The position numbers and the translations under genes were made by a program. 8,191 nt of DNA from an uncultured Lachnospiraceae bacterium. Lineage in GTDB: Bacteria; Bacillota; Clostridia; Lachnospirales; Lachnospiraceae. The notes beneath the pieces are model-generated. The model was not told the DNA's origin. It did not search any database and was given only the letters and a program-made list of their open reading frames with translations. The stretch lies in contig CANQQN010000080.1 of assembly GCA_947625995.1 (NCBI GenBank), positions 1 through 8,191 of the forward strand, written 5' to 3'. How positions within the stretch are numbered: the stretch's first letter is position 1; every line of letters starts with the position of its first letter. Of this stretch, positions 1-6,067 are shown in pieces.

Positions 1-78
1 TCCATTGTGGCAACGGCGGCCAGCACGGCGGTGGCGGTGGTATTTTGTAAAATTATGAGTAAAAAGCGGAGAAAATAG
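1..78 (+). CDS. spmA: Spore maturation protein A, C-terminal end (partial)
   Basis: Frame 1 is open from the first base and stops at 76-78, giving the last 25 residues of a protein that starts outside the window. The tail begins SIVATAASTAVAVVF and ends in a basic stretch, SKKRRK. This matches my recollection of the SpmA C-terminus: a final membrane segment introduced by an S-I-L-A-T-like motif and closed by a run of Lys and Arg. The identification is supported mainly by spmB 2.5 kb downstream on the same strand, because the two genes are normally adjacent. SpmA is an integral membrane protein of the nucleoside-recognition/gate family, needed with SpmB for spore-core dehydration and heat resistance in Bacillus and Clostridium. 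With only 25 residues visible, any small membrane protein with a basic tail remains possible. Confidence 0.55.
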   Translation, partial: SIVATAASTAVAVVFCKIMSKKRRK

Positions 79-133
79 AATCTCGCATTTTGGGTGTTTT
101 AAAATACAACTTGTGTGAAAAAACGCTGGGTAG

Positions 134-253
134 ATATTTTTGGAGTATCAGAAGGAATTGGTGGATAAGCTGATTGAAAGAATTAAAGTAAATGGGGCAG
201 ACCGGATTGATATTATATGGAAATTTAAAATGGATCGTGATAGTATGATATAA
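134..253 (+). pseudogene. Serine recombinase C-terminal remnant
   Basis: An open stretch between an in-frame TAG (131-133) and a TAA (251-253) encodes about 39 residues with no start codon of its own. It contains KELVDKLIERIKVNGADRI followed by a short strand and WKF. Large serine recombinases of Firmicutes mobile elements end this way: a helix of the type LVDKLIxRI, then a two-stranded segment with D-R-I-D-I-I-W-K-F-like residues. Only the extreme C-terminus is left. The resolvase catalytic domain, the recombinase domain and the zinc-ribbon are absent, so it cannot function. It lies 55 bases after the spmA-like stop, which suggests that a mobile element once ended or inserted here. The family call comes from pattern memory of a short fragment. 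Confidence 0.45.
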
Positions 254-294
254 ATGTTAAAAAAGCAGATGATAATTAATAAATACAATGGATA

Positions 295-605
295 GGGAAA
301 ATACCAGAGAACTTACATTATTTATCCCGAGAAGAGATAGAAGATCTGGGAAGAGTGGTAAATGCATTCTTAGATTTGGCGGAAAGCACTGTAAGACAAA
401 AGATTCCGATGACGATGGAAGATTGGGCAAATCGCATAGATAGATTTTTGCTTGCTGATGACAGAAATATATTAAGAATACGGGAAAAATTTCAATGGAA
501 ATTGCAAAAGATCATGCGGAAACGGAATTTGAAAAATATCGTGTAATACAAGATCAAATTTATGAGAGTGGTTTTGATAGGCTGATGTTGGAAAGTAATG
601 AATAA
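295..605 (+). pseudogene. RhuM-family protein remnant, frameshifted and 5'-truncated
   Basis: Frame 1 is open from 295 and reads ENLHYLSREEIEDLGRVVNA, then residues including QKIPMTMEDWANRIDRFL. This then breaks, and the same protein resumes in frame 3 from about 474 with KISMEIAKDHAETEFEKYRV and ends at TAA 603-605. Joined, the two parts give the C-terminal ~100 residues of the RhuM (virulence protein RhuM) family: a YLS-EE-hxxL helix, the P-M-T-M-x-D-W motif, a D-x-F-L segment, and A-E-x-E-F-E-K-Y-R followed by QDQIYESGFD. Loss of one A at 474-475 (an original TTAAAGAAT would restore the frame) explains the break. The N-terminal half is missing and a TAG stands at 292-294. RhuM proteins are common in genomic islands; their function is poorly known. 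Confidence 0.75.
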
Positions 606-820
606 TTTAAAAAATTATTGATTCTATATTTTTTTATGAATAAAATAAAATTACAACCGATAGAAGGAATTTTTCTTGGTTATTCGTACAAAAGGATGTA
701 TTATACTTACAGAGGTGGCATTGGGAGCAGATGGACCGGGATATTACAATGCAAGAAGTGCAAATGAGATGGTGCGGCAGAATGAAAAAAGGAACTGAGG
801 ATACTTTTAGCCGATCAAAC
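606..820. other. AT-rich stretch without an identifiable gene
   Basis: No intact gene, RNA gene or terminator is seen here. One short open frame (about 660-796) includes TEVALGADGPGYYNARSANE and stops at TGA. Its composition looks protein-like, but I cannot assign it to a family. Base composition is clearly more AT-rich than in the genes from apeB onward, in keeping with the flanking recombinase and RhuM remnants. Confidence 0.5.
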
Positions 821-1076
821 GATACATATATTATTAATTTCTAGAATTGTCTATATGCTGCCTGATTTAAGCTGGGCGTCATTGCACAGATCTGAAGTCA
901 TGTCAATTGTACATTCATTTGATTTATCAGGGAAGAAAATACTTTCTTGGAGCATTAAGATACTGTTAGTACATAAGCCTTTGGATATTATTATTTCTAC
1001 TATTTTAGCACCTTACCGTCCACAGCAAAATGATAGTAAGAATTATAGAGAAGAAAAAATTATGAAGCAAATATAG
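821..1076 (+). pseudogene. Possible decayed flavodoxin
   Basis: The most protein-like signal in the AT-rich stretch 606-1100 is a set of broken pieces. In one frame DTYIINF occurs at about 821-841. In another, open from the ATG at 855 to a TAG at 1074-1076, come SWASLHRSEVMSIVHSFDLS and then GKKIL. In flavodoxin-like proteins a strand of the type Y-D-x-I-I-x-G-x-P-x-W-W-G-x-x is followed by a helix and the motif F-D-F-S-G-K-x-I, and both parts occur here in the right order and spacing. The glycine-rich FMN loop that should follow is not recognisable, and no single frame is intact. The 73-codon reading frame from 855 has no convincing ribosome site. The call is weak; chance resemblance or an unrelated small protein is possible. 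Confidence 0.28.
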
Positions 1077-1103
1077 TCATTACTGATAAATTACCGGATG
1101 TAG

Positions 1104-1199
1104 GGGAAGTGTCGGGCTAAGCAGCGGAAATACGGCGCGTACAGCCATGGGATTCTGATCCTGCCTACCATCGCAAAGAAGACCAATTTCAAGAAATAA
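1104..1199 (+). pseudogene. C-terminal fragment of an unidentified gene ahead of apeB
   Basis: After a TAG at 1101-1103 this frame is open for 31 codons and stops at TAA 1197-1199, 16 bases before the apeB start codon. It includes KQRKYGAYSHGILILPTIAK and ends in NFKK. The GC level matches apeB rather than the AT-rich DNA to its left. A stop codon this close to a strong ribosome site is what one expects for the previous gene of an operon, so this is probably all that remains of a native gene cut off near base 1100. I do not recognise the family. It could also be a chance open frame. Confidence 0.28.
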
Positions 1200-1203
1200 G
1201 AGA

Positions 1204-1209
1204 AGGAGG
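1204..1209 (+). promoter_or_regulatory. Ribosome binding site of apeB
   Basis: A perfect AGGAGG sits 6 bases before the ATG at 1216 and fixes that start. No convincing -35/-10 pair was found between it and the AT-rich region, so the promoter position is open. Confidence 0.85.
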
Positions 1210-1215
1210 AGCGGT

Positions 1216-2529
1216 ATGAGTAAAAGTTTGAATTTTGTAAAGGAAGTCATCGGTTTTTTGGATAAAAGCCCGGTAAATTTCATAGCAGTGGATAATCTCA
1301 AAAAAATGTTGGCTGAGGGCGGCTTTTCGGAGCTTCAGGAGACGGAGGACTGGAAGATCGAAGCCGGCGGCAAATATTATGTCACCAGAAACGGCTCCGC
1401 GGTGATCGCTTTCTGTGTGCCCAAGGACCCTGCGGCTTTCGCGGTGGTGGCGGCCCACAGTGATTCACCGGGGCTGAAGATCAAGCCCAACGCAGAGATC
1501 CGCGTAGAGGATCACTATGTAAAGCTCAATGTGGAGCAGTATGGCGGGCTGATCATGTCCACATGGTTTGACCGTCCCCTGTCCGTTGCCGGAAGAGTGG
1601 CGGTAAAAACAAAAAAAGGCATTGAGATGAAGCTGGTGAATATTGACCGGGATCTGTTGGTGATCCCCAGTCTTGCCATTCACATGAACAGGAGTGTCAA
1701 CGACGGCTACAAGTTCAATATTCAGAAGGAGTTGCTGCCGCTGTTTACCGGCGGAGAAAAGGGCAAGAGCTTTTTGGAGATCGTGGCGGACAGCATTGAT
1801 GTAAAGGCGGAGGACATTATCGGCACGGATCTGTTCACTTACACCCGTATCAAGGGGACTGTGCTTGGCCGGGACAATGAATTTTTCTGCTCCCAGAGGA
1901 TTGACGATCTGCAGTGCGCCTACACAGGCATGAAGGCGCTGATGGATTCCAAAGAGACGAAATCTGTCCGAATGTGCTGTGTGTTTGACAATGAGGAGGT
2001 TGGCAGCGGCACGAAGCAGGGTGCAAAGTCCACGTTCATGCACGACGTGATGCTGCGCATCTGCAAGGCTATCGGCAAGGACGAGAGCGCCATGCTGCGA
2101 ATGCTGGCGTCCAGCTTTATGGTTTCCGCGGACAATGGCCATGCGGTGCACCCCAACTATGCGGACAAGGCTTGCCCCACCAACCGTCCTTATGTGAACG
2201 GCGGCGTGCTGGTGAAATTCAACGCCCAGCAGAAATACACCACCGATGGGATTTCTGAGGGTATTTTCCTGAAGATCTGCGAGGATGCCGGTGTGCCCTG
2301 CCAGCGGTATGTAAACCGCAGCGATATTTTGGGCGGCTCCACACTGGGCAATCTTTCCGCGGAACAGGTATCCATGAACACCGTGGATATCGGCGTGGCG
2401 CAGCTTGCCATGCATTCTGCTTATGAGACGGCAGGCGTGGAGGACGCAAAGCATCTCTATGACGCCATGAAGGCATTCTTTGACGTGAGCATTACCGCAG
2501 AGAGCGACGGCGTATATACCATTCAGTAA
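1216..2529 (+). CDS. apeB: M18 family aminopeptidase
   Basis: A 437-residue cytoplasmic zinc aminopeptidase of peptidase family M18 (aspartyl aminopeptidase/yeast Ape1 type), which removes N-terminal residues from peptides, often acidic or neutral ones. The metal-site motifs are all present and in order: AAHSDSPGLK with H81 and D83; QRIDD with D230 near the middle; DNEEVGSGTKQGA with the adjacent glutamates E260 and E261 (catalytic base and metal ligand); SADNGHAVHPNY with D306; and MHSAYETAG near the end with H400. The GGSTLG segment (373-378) is also typical. Length fits the family (about 430-480), there is no signal peptide, and the frame is intact. The start is set by the AGGAGG at 1204. 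It lies 72 bases before spmB on the same strand without a terminator between them, so co-transcription is likely. A functional link to sporulation is not shown. Confidence 0.95.
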   Translation: MSKSLNFVKEVIGFLDKSPVNFIAVDNLKKMLAEGGFSELQETEDWKIEAGGKYYVTRNGSAVIAFCVPKDPAAFAVVAAHSDSPGLKIKPNAEIRVEDHYVKLNVEQYGGLIMSTWFDRPLSVAGRVAVKTKKGIEMKLVNIDRDLLVIPSLAIHMNRSVNDGYKFNIQKELLPLFTGGEKGKSFLEIVADSIDVKAEDIIGTDLFTYTRIKGTVLGRDNEFFCSQRIDDLQCAYTGMKALMDSKETKSVRMCCVFDNEEVGSGTKQGAKSTFMHDVMLRICKAIGKDESAMLRMLASSFMVSADNGHAVHPNYADKACPTNRPYVNGGVLVKFNAQQKYTTDGISEGIFLKICEDAGVPCQRYVNRSDILGGSTLGNLSAEQVSMNTVDIGVAQLAMHSAYETAGVEDAKHLYDAMKAFFDVSITAESDGVYTIQ

Positions 2530-2558
2530 GACAGGTTTTTAAAGTATAGAAAGCAGAA

Positions 2559-2610
2559 AAGCTGCATATCATGGAACAAACCGAAGGGAGTGTTTCACGG
2601 TATGCAGCTT
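2559..2610 (+). promoter_or_regulatory. Stem-loop enclosing the spmB start codon
   Basis: AAGCTGCATA at 2559-2568 is perfectly complementary to TATGCAGCTT at 2601-2610, giving a 10-bp stem with a 32-base loop. The right arm contains the spmB ATG (2602-2604), and the likely ribosome site GAAGGGAG (2583-2590) lies in the loop. In mRNA this would mask the start codon and lower or condition spmB translation. No U-run follows, so it is not an intrinsic terminator. The complementarity is seen directly; the regulatory role is inference. Confidence 0.5.
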
Positions 2611-3126
2611 CTTATGTATCTGTCGGATTTTCTGATCCCTGTTCTGATCTTTTACATCATTGGCTTTGGCCTGCTCTCCAAAGTACCTGTCTTTGACAGC
2701 TTTGCAAAAGGGGCGAAGGACGGACTTACGGTGGCGAAAACGATCCTGCCTACTCTGATCGGCCTGATGATGGGGGTGGGGATCCTGCGGGCCTCCGGGT
2801 TTCTGGACTGGTTTGCGCAGATTTTGCAGCACGTCACCGATCCGCTGCATGTGCCGGCAGCCCTTGTGCCGGTGATTTTTGTACGGATTCTGTCCTCTTC
2901 CGCGGCAACGGGGCTTGTGCTGGATATCTTTAAGGAATTTGGGGCGGATTCTTACAACGGCTATGCGGCTTCTATCCTGCTTAGCTGTACGGAAACCGTA
3001 TTTTACACCATGAGCATTTATTTCTTGGCGGCCGGCGTGAAGAAAACCCGGTATACCCTGCCGGGGGCGCTTCTTGCCACGGCGGCGGGCGTCGTGGTGA
3101 GCCTTTGGCTTGCCAAAAGCTTATAA
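2602..3126 (+). CDS. spmB: Spore maturation protein B
   Basis: A 174-residue integral membrane protein of the SpmB/nucleoside-recognition (gate domain) family, close to the 178 residues of Bacillus SpmB. Features that fit are an N-terminal membrane segment (about 8-26), KVPVFDSFAKGAKDGL (27-42), ILPTLIGLMMGVGILRASG (48-66), VRILSSSAATG (94-104), CTETVFYTMSIYF (129-141) and a last hydrophobic segment at about 153-171. In spore formers SpmA and SpmB act together in dehydrating the spore core and so raise heat resistance; the transported species is not established. I chose the ATG at 2602. A GTG at 2590 would overlap the GAAGGGAG ribosome site, and the family begins at this point. The ATG spacing of about 11 bases is somewhat long. 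It probably shares a transcript with apeB. Its partner spmA is 2.5 kb upstream, an unusual separation. Confidence 0.92.
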   Translation: MQLLMYLSDFLIPVLIFYIIGFGLLSKVPVFDSFAKGAKDGLTVAKTILPTLIGLMMGVGILRASGFLDWFAQILQHVTDPLHVPAALVPVIFVRILSSSAATGLVLDIFKEFGADSYNGYAASILLSCTETVFYTMSIYFLAAGVKKTRYTLPGALLATAAGVVVSLWLAKSL

Positions 3127-3152
3127 AAAGCAGCTGCCCCAGCGGCAAAAAA

Positions 3153-3190
3153 ACGCTGCATAAAAAGAACGCGTGCAGCGTATTATTTTT
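3153..3190. terminator. Bidirectional intrinsic terminator
   Basis: ACGCTGCA (3153-3160) pairs perfectly with TGCAGCGT (3174-3181) around a 13-base loop. On the plus strand it is followed by ATTATTTTTT, ending the spmB transcript. On the minus strand it is preceded in plus sense by a run of seven A, giving a U-run for the opposing transcript. It lies exactly between the convergent genes spmB and the metallophosphoesterase gene, and the minus-strand gene's stop codon (3183-3185) is inside its T-rich tail. Confidence 0.8.
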
Positions 3191-3797
3191 TCTTTTTCTC
3201 GATCACATCAAATTCAATGACAAATTTTTCATGGGCATTGATGATCTGGGTCTCCTTGTATGTGGAAAGGCGGGGGTATTTCAGACCGTAATTTAAGTGT
3301 ACATGTCCATGGACAAAGTAGGCCGGCTTAAAATAATCCAACAGGCGGACAAACCCTTTAAAGCCCCGGTGAGGCAGGTCGTCGCCGTCGTTGATCCCGT
3401 ATGCGGGGGAGTGGGTCAGCAGAATGTCGAAGCCCCGGCGGAAGAGCAGCTTCCACCACAGACGGATGATGCGGATATTCATTTGTATCTGGTTATACTG
3501 ATATTTCCCGGGCTTATAGCGCATTGAGCCGCCAAGGCCAAGGATCCGCACGCCGTTGTGCACGTAGATCTTGTCTTCGATACAGATGCATCCGTCAGGA
3601 GGATTATGGTCGTAGCGCTCGTCATGATTTCCGTGCACATACAGAATGGGCGCATGGGTAAAGGTTGCCAGAAAAGACAGATATTCCGGCTTCAGATCGC
3701 CGCAGGAGAGGATCAGGTCGATCCCCTCCAGACGGCTCTTATCAAAATAATCCCATAATAGCTCCGACTCATGGTCTGCAATTACCAATACTTTCAT
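3183..3797 (-). CDS. Metallophosphoesterase family protein
   Basis: A 204-residue soluble protein of the calcineurin-like metallophosphoesterase fold, which hydrolyses phosphoester bonds with a two-metal centre. Motifs in order: IADHE (6-10) at the D-x-H position, CGDL (32-35), GNHDERYD (56-63), LTHSP (127-131) and HGHVH (163-167). D8, D34, N57, H58, H129, H165 and H167 are the expected ligands and catalytic residues. The usual histidine of the first motif is displaced, since E10 stands where D-x-H has H. I recall this as normal for related clostridial proteins. The LPHRGFKGF segment and YFVHGHVHLNYG near the end are also typical of that group. There is no signal peptide. The substrate is unknown; nucleotide, phosphodiester or protein phosphate are all possible. 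It starts 55 bases after the ParB-BMP gene on the same strand with no strong terminator between, so the two are probably co-transcribed. The ribosome site is weak. Confidence 0.9.
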   Translation of the reverse strand: MKVLVIADHESELLWDYFDKSRLEGIDLILSCGDLKPEYLSFLATFTHAPILYVHGNHDERYDHNPPDGCICIEDKIYVHNGVRILGLGGSMRYKPGKYQYNQIQMNIRIIRLWWKLLFRRGFDILLTHSPAYGINDGDDLPHRGFKGFVRLLDYFKPAYFVHGHVHLNYGLKYPRLSTYKETQIINAHEKFVIEFDVIEKKKK

Positions 3798-3852
3798 TTA
3801 CGTTTCCCGCTTCTCCGATTGTTTTTCCGGCAAAGTTTTTCTTTTGATCCGG

Positions 3853-5778
3853 TTATTTTTCAGGCACAGGCACAGCCTCCAGCCCTTGAAACTGTGTGAC
3901 CGCTTGCGCTTCTTCTGTCAGTTCGCCCAGTAAGGGGATGAAGCCCTCCACGTTGTCCGACAGCCAGTTCATAGTGATGATATCTTCCGGCGCGAGACTG
4001 CTCTCTTTGTCGTTCATCAACACCCCGTTCTGATCGTAAAGCTCGCCGGAAAAAGGAATAAAGGTATCGGAGCAGATATCGTTCTTCAAAAGCTCCACAA
4101 GCCGCTTGGTGCTGTGAGGCAGATCCTGAGAGTAGATCAGGTCCACCACGCCGGCGGACATGCCCCACCAGTAGTTGATGGCGCGGGTACCGGCGTCTAC
4201 GTTTTTCCATGTGCCGTTCAGCACGATGCGGACGATCTTTTCATAAAGCTTACCCCAGTGCCATGTGGTCATGGCCAGATTGTCGGGATTTGCGCCGTTT
4301 ACCCGGTAAAGGCCGAAATGCCTTGAGGCGCTTACGGGGGTGATCATATCCTGATCAATTATATAGTGAATGTCCGGATCCTTTGTGATCTCGGGTTTCC
4401 GGTCTTTTAAAGTGGTCCAGTCAAGATAGATCCGGGCATTGGCGTTTACCATCCGTGCGCCGAGGGCAAATGCGTTGATGCTGGCCGCCATACCGAAGAT
4501 AGGGTAGTTGGCAAGGTAGCCGATCTTCCCGGAGGAGGACATGGAACCGGCAATGGCGCCTGCAAGGAATTTGGCTTCATACATGCGGGCATAATAGGTG
4601 CGGATGGTGGGATGGGAAATATTCAGGGAACAGTTCAGAATCTTCACATCCGGATAATTGGCCGCGATCTTTAAGCTGGCGGGCAGCATGGTAGGCGCGG
4701 TGGCAAAGATCATGGAGTAGCCGTCCTTGATTGCCGCCTCCATCATCTCCTGATCGTTTTCTCCGGGGAGCACATTGGAAAACGCGGCGGTCTCTACCTG
4801 CCCGGGAAATACGTTTTCCAGATACATCCGTCCCAACTCATGGCTGTAGGACCAACTGGATTCCTTGGGTGTTTTCTCAAAGAAAAAGGCGATCTTTAAG
4901 GGTGCGCTGTTGTCGGGCAGGATCAGGTTCAGCAGATTCTTGTATGTATTTTTGGTAGGTTTGGGAGGCTCCATTAAAAGCTCTACGGACTGTTCCTCCG
5001 TCAGTACAAGGAATTCGTCCCAGATTTTGGAGAGATCGGCCTTCATATCGGTGGCCAGCTTGTTTTTGGAGTCCTCATAGCCATATACGGTAATGTACGC
5101 CAGCATGGCGTCTCCCACAGTAATGGGAAGCTTGCCGCCGCCCTTTGCTTCAAAAGCTTTCCTGAAACGGGTATACACGGAGCGGAATTCGATCTGTTCC
5201 TCTGCCGTCCACTTTTCGTCATTGGAGGTGCCGATGCGCTTTAACAGCTTTGCATAGCGGCCCTCCTCGCTGAAGGAAAGATAATTGACGCCGGTTACCG
5301 CGTAAAAATCCAGAAATTCATAATATAATCTGTTTTCTTTCGTGTCCGTGCGCTTGGGAACCACGCGGGTCACGTTGCAGGGCACGCTGTAAGCATCCAG
5401 GTATTTCAGAACACTGACGCGCTTGTTGCCCTCCACCACGTAAAAGCGGTTCATGAACTCGCAGACCTTGATGGGGTCCCGCATGCCTTCCTCCTGCAGG
5501 GAGGTGCAAAGGTCGATCCATTTCGCGGCAAATTCCGTGTGGGAGCCAAGCAGGGGCATAAAGTTGTGGGCGAAGGCGTTGGTGCGGCCTTTTGTCTTGG
5601 TGCCCACGATCTGCTCGATGTTCACTTCGCAGAGACCGAGACTGACCTCATATTCTACATTTGTATAAGACAGGATTTCGTCCAAAATAGGAAGATAGGG
5701 GTATTCGCCGTTCTGCAGGCGGGAACGGTATTCTTTTTGGCCCGCCTTTAAGGCGGTGGTGTATTCTTCGTAAGACAT
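3853..5778 (-). CDS. ParB-like/BMP (Med) domain fusion, cytoplasmic ligand-binding protein
   Basis: A 641-residue protein in two parts. Residues about 48-140 resemble the ParB/sulfiredoxin-like fold: VNIEQIVGT, then PIKVCEFMNRFYVVEGNKRV with the signature G-N-K-R at 117-120, then a SVLKYLDAYSVPC strand. Residues about 145-285 form a mostly helical linker of no family I know. From about 293 to 610 it is a BMP/Med (PF02608-type) periplasmic-binding fold: LKIAFFFEKTP, SMIFATAPTMLPASLKIA, NCSLNISHPTIRTYYARMYE, then AKFLAGAIAGSMSSSGKIGY and, further on, WHWGKLYEKIV. BMP proteins normally are lipoprotein receptors for nucleoside uptake. This one has no signal peptide or lipobox, so it should be cytoplasmic. 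A role as ligand sensor or regulator is inference. The ATG at 5778 has TGAGG 5 bases upstream. Database annotation as an ABC substrate-binding protein would miss the N-terminal half. Confidence 0.85.
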   Translation of the reverse strand: MSYEEYTTALKAGQKEYRSRLQNGEYPYLPILDEILSYTNVEYEVSLGLCEVNIEQIVGTKTKGRTNAFAHNFMPLLGSHTEFAAKWIDLCTSLQEEGMRDPIKVCEFMNRFYVVEGNKRVSVLKYLDAYSVPCNVTRVVPKRTDTKENRLYYEFLDFYAVTGVNYLSFSEEGRYAKLLKRIGTSNDEKWTAEEQIEFRSVYTRFRKAFEAKGGGKLPITVGDAMLAYITVYGYEDSKNKLATDMKADLSKIWDEFLVLTEEQSVELLMEPPKPTKNTYKNLLNLILPDNSAPLKIAFFFEKTPKESSWSYSHELGRMYLENVFPGQVETAAFSNVLPGENDQEMMEAAIKDGYSMIFATAPTMLPASLKIAANYPDVKILNCSLNISHPTIRTYYARMYEAKFLAGAIAGSMSSSGKIGYLANYPIFGMAASINAFALGARMVNANARIYLDWTTLKDRKPEITKDPDIHYIIDQDMITPVSASRHFGLYRVNGANPDNLAMTTWHWGKLYEKIVRIVLNGTWKNVDAGTRAINYWWGMSAGVVDLIYSQDLPHSTKRLVELLKNDICSDTFIPFSGELYDQNGVLMNDKESSLAPEDIITMNWLSDNVEGFIPLLGELTEEAQAVTQFQGLEAVPVPEK

Positions 5779-5798
5779 AATAACCTCATTCTTTTTTT

Positions 5799-5804
5799 AT
5801 TATA
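5799..5804 (-). promoter_or_regulatory. Candidate -10 box for the ParB-BMP operon
   Basis: Read on the minus strand the sequence is TATAAT, 20 bases upstream of the ATG at 5778. No matching -35 box stands at the right distance; that position is taken by the GC-rich hairpin at 5811-5826. An AT-rich chance match is therefore quite possible. Confidence 0.22.
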
Positions 5805-5810
5805 TAATAG

Positions 5811-5834
5811 CGGGGCGGCTGCCCCGGCTTTTTT
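5811..5834 (+). terminator. Hairpin with T-run, plus-strand orientation
   Basis: CGGGGC (5811-5816), loop GGCT, GCCCCG (5821-5826), then GC and six T (5829-5834). This has the form of an intrinsic terminator for plus-strand transcription, but no plus-strand gene ends here. The neighbours on both sides are minus-strand genes. On the minus strand it would be a stable hairpin upstream of, or in the leader of, the ParB-BMP gene, without a U-run. Confidence 0.45.
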
Positions 5835-6067
5835 ATGCAATAGGACAATGCGCGAGCCAAGTGAATGGGTGGCGACACTTTTTTAATATATGCCGGAAAT
5901 TTCAATAAGAAAACATCCAGATACTATCTTTAAATGAAACGGGAAATTTGTCAAGAGATTTTTGAGGGAAATGAAAAAAAGGATAAAACAGGGCGCGCCC
6001 CATATCAGAAGTTGTTCCCTGATAGGAGGCGCATCGTATGGTATTGTGATCCGGGAGGAGGTTTGTG

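Noticed and set aside
1465..2454. 329-codon open frame on the minus strand
   Set aside because: It lies wholly inside apeB, whose metal-site motifs are complete on the plus strand. The antisense product has no recognisable motif and no ribosome site.
2590..2592. GTG as the spmB start
   Set aside because: It overlaps the GAAGGGAG ribosome site. The ATG at 2602 fits the family N-terminus.
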